Shown piece by piece: positions 61,397 through 64,000 of a DNA stretch of 64,000 nucleotides. Location of the stretch: contig NZ_FNXF01000001.1 in assembly GCF_900108485.1 (NCBI RefSeq), forward strand, positions 124,001 through 188,000, in the 5' to 3' direction. Made by a program: the position numbers and the translations under genes. The stretch comes from Rheinheimera pacifica (GTDB lineage Bacteria; Pseudomonadota; Gammaproteobacteria; Enterobacterales; Alteromonadaceae). The notes below the pieces were generated by a model, which had not been told where the DNA came from, searched no databases, and worked only from the letters and a program-made list of their open reading frames with translations. Within the stretch, counting starts at the first letter, position 1. Each line of letters starts with the position of its first letter.

Positions 61397-62259
61397 CAGA
61401 CGTTAGCGTTGCAATACCGGCAAAACCACTGGTAAAGGCGACTACTGAGCCGCGCTGGGTACGTTATAGCTTAATTAGTATAATGCTGCTGTTTTTAAGC
61501 CTGTTTTTACTGCTGCCGTTGTCGGTTGTGTTGTATGGCGCCTTTGAAGCCGGGCTTAGGGTATGGTGGCAGGCAGTTACTGAGCCGGACGCCGTGGCAG
61601 CAATTAAGCTGACATTGTTTGTGCTGGTTATTGTGGTGCCGCTGAACGCTATTTTTGGTGTGGCAATAGCCTGGGCCGTAGCCAAGTTTGAATTTCGCGG
61701 TAAGACTTTGCTGGTATCCATTATTGATATGCCGTTTGCAATATCGCCGGTAGTGGTCGGGTTAATTTTCGTGATCTTTTTTGGCAGCCATGGCTGGTTG
61801 GGCCCCTGGCTACAGCAACACGACATCAAAATTATTTTTGCTGTACCGGGCATTGTTATCGTTATTCTGTTTGGTACTCTGCCGTTTGTAGCGCGTGAGC
61901 TGATACCGCTAATGCAGCAACAGGGCAAAGATGAAGAAGAAGCGTCGTTAACCTTAGGTGCCAGTGGCTGGAAAACGTTCTGGTACGTTACTTTGCCAAA
62001 CATTAAATGGGGCCTGATCTACGGCGTGGTGCTGTGTAATGCCCGCGCCATGGGCGAGTTTGGCGCCGTAGCGGTGGTGTCGGGCCGTATTCGTGGTGAA
62101 ACCAATACCATGCCATTGCATATTGAAGTGCTGTACAACGAATATATGTTTACCGCCGCCTTTGCGGTGTCGTCCTTGTTAACCGGGCTGGCCCTGGTGA
62201 CCATAGTGATCAAAAGCTATGTGGAATACAAAGACGAGCGCAAACATAAAACCGCCTGA
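61393..62259 (+). CDS. cysW: Sulfate ABC permease subunit CysW, second copy
   Basis: A 288-residue permease with IIDMPFAISPVVVGLIFVIFFG, the EAA loop EEASLTLGASGWKTFWYVTLPNIKWGL, and NARAMGEFGAVAVVSGRIRGETNTMPLHIEVLYNEY. It would pair with the second CysU. The unit ends here; a hairpin follows whose T-tract is on the opposite strand. It presumably borrows CysA from 38.1 kb or an unseen copy. Confidence 0.93.
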   Translation: MTDVSVAIPAKPLVKATTEPRWVRYSLISIMLLFLSLFLLLPLSVVLYGAFEAGLRVWWQAVTEPDAVAAIKLTLFVLVIVVPLNAIFGVAIAWAVAKFEFRGKTLLVSIIDMPFAISPVVVGLIFVIFFGSHGWLGPWLQQHDIKIIFAVPGIVIVILFGTLPFVARELIPLMQQQGKDEEEASLTLGASGWKTFWYVTLPNIKWGLIYGVVLCNARAMGEFGAVAVVSGRIRGETNTMPLHIEVLYNEYMFTAAFAVSSLLTGLALVTIVIKSYVEYKDERKHKTA

Positions 62260-62270
62260 TGCTGACGTTA

Positions 62271-62293
62271 AAAAAAAGCCCCGCAAGCGGGGC
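62271..62293 (-). terminator. Terminator of the porin gene
   Basis: GCCCCGC-AA-GCGGGGC (GCCCCGC/GCGGGGC stem) is preceded on the plus strand by nine A, i.e. followed by T-run on the minus strand. It lies about 100 bases past the porin stop and directly after cysW; for cysW the lack of a T-run makes it weak. Confidence 0.8.
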
Positions 62294-62390
62294 AACCAAA
62301 ACGGTTATTTCAACAGGAGGAGGAAGGTGCATTTGCCAATCCGTGGCGCTGCAATTCATCCATAAAAACGGTGTTACAGCTAATACCTGT

Positions 62391-63419
62391 TTAGAAGCTG
62401 TAAATAATACCCAGTGACAAACCAGTGTTGTTTTCGCCTGCAATGGCAGGGGCTGTTGTACCGCGGCCACCGCCAGAAATACTGTAAAGTGCCGCTTCAT
62501 CGTTTGAGGTAATACCGTAAGCGGCATACAGCGTCAGATCTTTACCCAGGTTACGGTCAACGCCTACCACTGCCAACGTGGCGCCAGTATCCGGGGTGTC
62601 GTTATCACTTACCTGATACAGCTGGGCACGCAGTACATATTTATTCAGCTTGTAGCTGGCACCCGCACCATAAACATCGCGGTCGCCGCCGGGAATATCA
62701 CTGGCATTTTGATACAACGCCGATACCCGTAGCTGAGCGCCAATATCGTAATAGGCACCCAGCCGGATGGCTTTAGGGTCAATACCCTCTATGCCTTCAA
62801 AGCTTTCATAAGCGGCTGCCAGATACAGACCTTTTACTTCATAGGTTAAAGAGGTGCTGTAAGACTCGCGTACATTGTCGGTGGTGGAGCCGGTAGTATT
62901 ATGCGGTGTGTAATGAAAGGCCCAACTGATATTGTTAAATTGCGGGCTTTCATAGGCTACGCCATTTTTAAATCGCTCATCAAACACGTTACCAATATTA
63001 CTGCTACCGGTATTAAGCCGGGTAAGGTTGCGGATATCACCAATGCGGTCACCAAACTGGTCAACTTTACTGCGAATGGCTTTTAGCGGCGTATCAAACT
63101 GGCCTACTTTTAGCGTACCGAATTCGCCGCGTAGGCCAACATAAGAATCCCGGTCTGCAAACTGACCACTGCCCTCATCAAACCGAATGGTTTGCTCTAA
63201 CTGGACAAAGGCTTCCAGGCCATCTTCCAGCTTGGTACTGGCACGAAAACCTAACCGGCTGGAGTTGCTGGACACATTGGTGCCGCTGTCTACACCGTTA
63301 TCCAGCTGATCCAGTGATAAATGGGCGCGGCCATAAATGCTGACATCGGCAGCTTGTGCCTGGGCACTGAGCGCCAGTATAACGGCAGCAGCAATACCGC
63401 TTGTAATAGCGTATTTCAT
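62391..63419 (-). CDS. General diffusion porin (gram-negative porin family)
   Basis: A 342-residue outer-membrane protein: signal peptide cut after AQA (about residue 23), ADVSIYGRAHLSLDQ, SRLGFRASTKLEDGLEAFVQLEQTI, DSYVGLRGEFGTLKVGQFDTPLK, and a C-terminal strand ending in Phe (LSLGIIYSF). It forms a 16-stranded trimeric porin in this family. A box with TTC(T)TTTAAAGGAATAT lies about 120 bases before the start, so it may belong to the sulfur regulon like other sulfate-linked porins, an inference. Confidence 0.92.
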   Translation of the reverse strand: MKYAITSGIAAAVILALSAQAQAADVSIYGRAHLSLDQLDNGVDSGTNVSSNSSRLGFRASTKLEDGLEAFVQLEQTIRFDEGSGQFADRDSYVGLRGEFGTLKVGQFDTPLKAIRSKVDQFGDRIGDIRNLTRLNTGSSNIGNVFDERFKNGVAYESPQFNNISWAFHYTPHNTTGSTTDNVRESYSTSLTYEVKGLYLAAAYESFEGIEGIDPKAIRLGAYYDIGAQLRVSALYQNASDIPGGDRDVYGAGASYKLNKYVLRAQLYQVSDNDTPDTGATLAVVGVDRNLGKDLTLYAAYGITSNDEAALYSISGGGRGTTAPAIAGENNTGLSLGIIYSF

Positions 63420-63540
63420 AATAGATATCCTGTGTTTGGTTTAATTAATTGTCGTTTTTAACTAGGGGTAAACGGGGGGCAGTGCTGCTGTGGTAAGGTA
63501 AATTTATACGTTAAAATTGAAATAGTAAATTGAGTTTTTA

Positions 63541-63556
63541 TTCTTTAAAGGAATAT
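63541..63556 (-). promoter_or_regulatory. Possible LysR-type dyad before the porin gene
   Basis: On the minus strand ATATTCCTTTAAAGAA: like the dyad box before DUF1993 (57845), it starts ATATTCC and has a T-N11-A spacing. Tentative. Confidence 0.28.
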
Positions 63557-63620
63557 AAAATAAGTGAATGTATATTGCCTTCCGTGGCTCAGCGGCAGCA
63601 GTTCAGGGAAATTGCCGTAG

Positions 63621-64000
63621 TCAGAATACTGACAGCTTGCTGTTAGCCAAATCAGTTACCAGCATATGACCGGGGCTGTGAGTAATGCAAAAATCTACTT
63701 TAGCATTGGCTATGGCTACCTGGGGGGTAACGCCGCAAGCCCAGAATACCGGCACTTCGCCGGGCTTTATGGTTACCGCATCGCCAAAATCCGGTTTACT
63801 GATATCAGCAATACCAATAGCAGCCGGGTCGCCAAAATGCACCGGCGCGCCATGTACCTGCGGAAAGCGCGAACAAATTTGTATTGCCCGGATAGCATCG
63901 GCCGGTTTCATTGGCCGCATACTTACCACCATACCACCATGAAATACCCCGGCCGGCGTGCAGGCGATATTAGTGCGGTACATCGGCACGTTTACTTTCT
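63621..64000 (-). CDS. DUF1445/YcsI-family protein (putative hydro-lyase/D-glutamate cyclase-like), C-terminal part
   Basis: The visible 126 residues include [66 protein letters not shown]: the conserved C-terminal half of the DUF1445 (YcsI) family, related to the D-glutamate cyclase domain. The frame remains open to the window edge, so the start lies beyond 64000. In many genomes YcsI is next to pxpA/pxpB, whose genes lie at the opposite edge of this window. Confidence 0.85.
   Translation of the reverse strand, partial: KVNVPMYRTNIACTPAGVFHGGMVVSMRPMKPADAIRAIQICSRFPQVHGAPVHFGDPAAIGIADISKPDFGDAVTIKPGEVPVFWACGVTPQVAIANAKVDFCITHSPGHMLVTDLANSKLSVF

Noticed and set aside
62271-62293. The same hairpin as strong terminator of the second cysW
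   Set aside because: The T-tract is on the minus strand, so it fits the porin gene; for cysW only a weak effect is possible.
1-64000. tRNA, rRNA, CRISPR arrays, transposases or phage genes
   Set aside because: I looked for CCA-ended cloverleaves, regularly spaced repeats, DDE/HUH motifs and structural phage genes and found none that I could support.

Overview
The window looks like a chromosomal segment of a marine or brackish gammaproteobacterium of the Alteromonadales/Chromatiales type (Rheinheimera, Arsukibacterium or Alishewanella-like). This rests on protein resemblance (XylR/XylA/XylB, CysP/Sbp, ZapE and MetR close to enterobacterial forms), on a TonB receptor/SapC/tryptophan-halogenase gene set typical of glycan-degrading gammaproteobacteria, and on integron-type gene cassettes. 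No rRNA, tRNA, CRISPR array, integrase or transposase was found.

Left edge (1-2.7 kb): the start of a 5-oxoprolinase operon (pxpA, partial pxpB), the ZapE ATPase and a GFA-family zinc protein.

Xylan/xylose region (2.7-26.4 kb): leftward genes for a GH115 alpha-glucuronidase, a GH43 lipoprotein and XylR; rightward xylB and xylA separated by a 106-bp palindromic repeat; a small interruption (HxlR remnant, orphan sigma-70-like protein, VOC protein); a leftward sugar porter; then a six-gene rightward operon: GH8 exo-oligoxylanase-like lipoprotein, GPH symporter, GH43, two GH3 enzymes and a CE20-like acetylesterase. Together these would remove glucuronosyl, acetyl and arabinosyl branches, cut xylo-oligosaccharides to xylose, import them, and pass xylose to xylulose-5-phosphate.

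Cassette array (about 26.4-30.3 kb): five promoter-poor, mostly leftward gene units separated by four attC-like sites and bounded on the right by a GTTAGGC core. It carries an isomerase-like protein, a RelB/YafQ-type toxin-antitoxin pair in opposite orientation, a P-loop kinase-like protein, a membrane protein whose C-terminus is read from attC, and a Fic protein. With no integrase present it is a CALIN-type cluster inserted beside the xylan locus.

TonB locus (30.3-37.6 kb): a leftward group of TonB receptor, SapC, cupin_8/JmjC-like protein, flavin-dependent tryptophan-halogenase-like protein and a DUF6445-like protein. Three putative oxidative enzymes sit behind one receptor; their joint function is not known to me.

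Sulfur region (38-62.3 kb): cysA-cysP-cysU-cysW, a MetR-like regulator, an unassigned alpha/beta hydrolase, three ion transporters (SLC13 type, ChrA, CPA2), a secreted rhodanese with a YeeE/TsuA-type importer, a second TonB receptor, a 2-oxoglutarate oxygenase plus a methionine gamma-lyase-family enzyme, DUF1993 plus an FMN reductase, and oscA-sbp-cysU-cysW lacking its own ATPase. Similar AT-rich T-N11-A boxes lie before several of these units and suggest one CysB-like sulfur-limitation regulon.

Right edge: a general porin and the partial end of a DUF1445/YcsI-family gene, a family often found beside pxpABC, which sits at the other end of the window.
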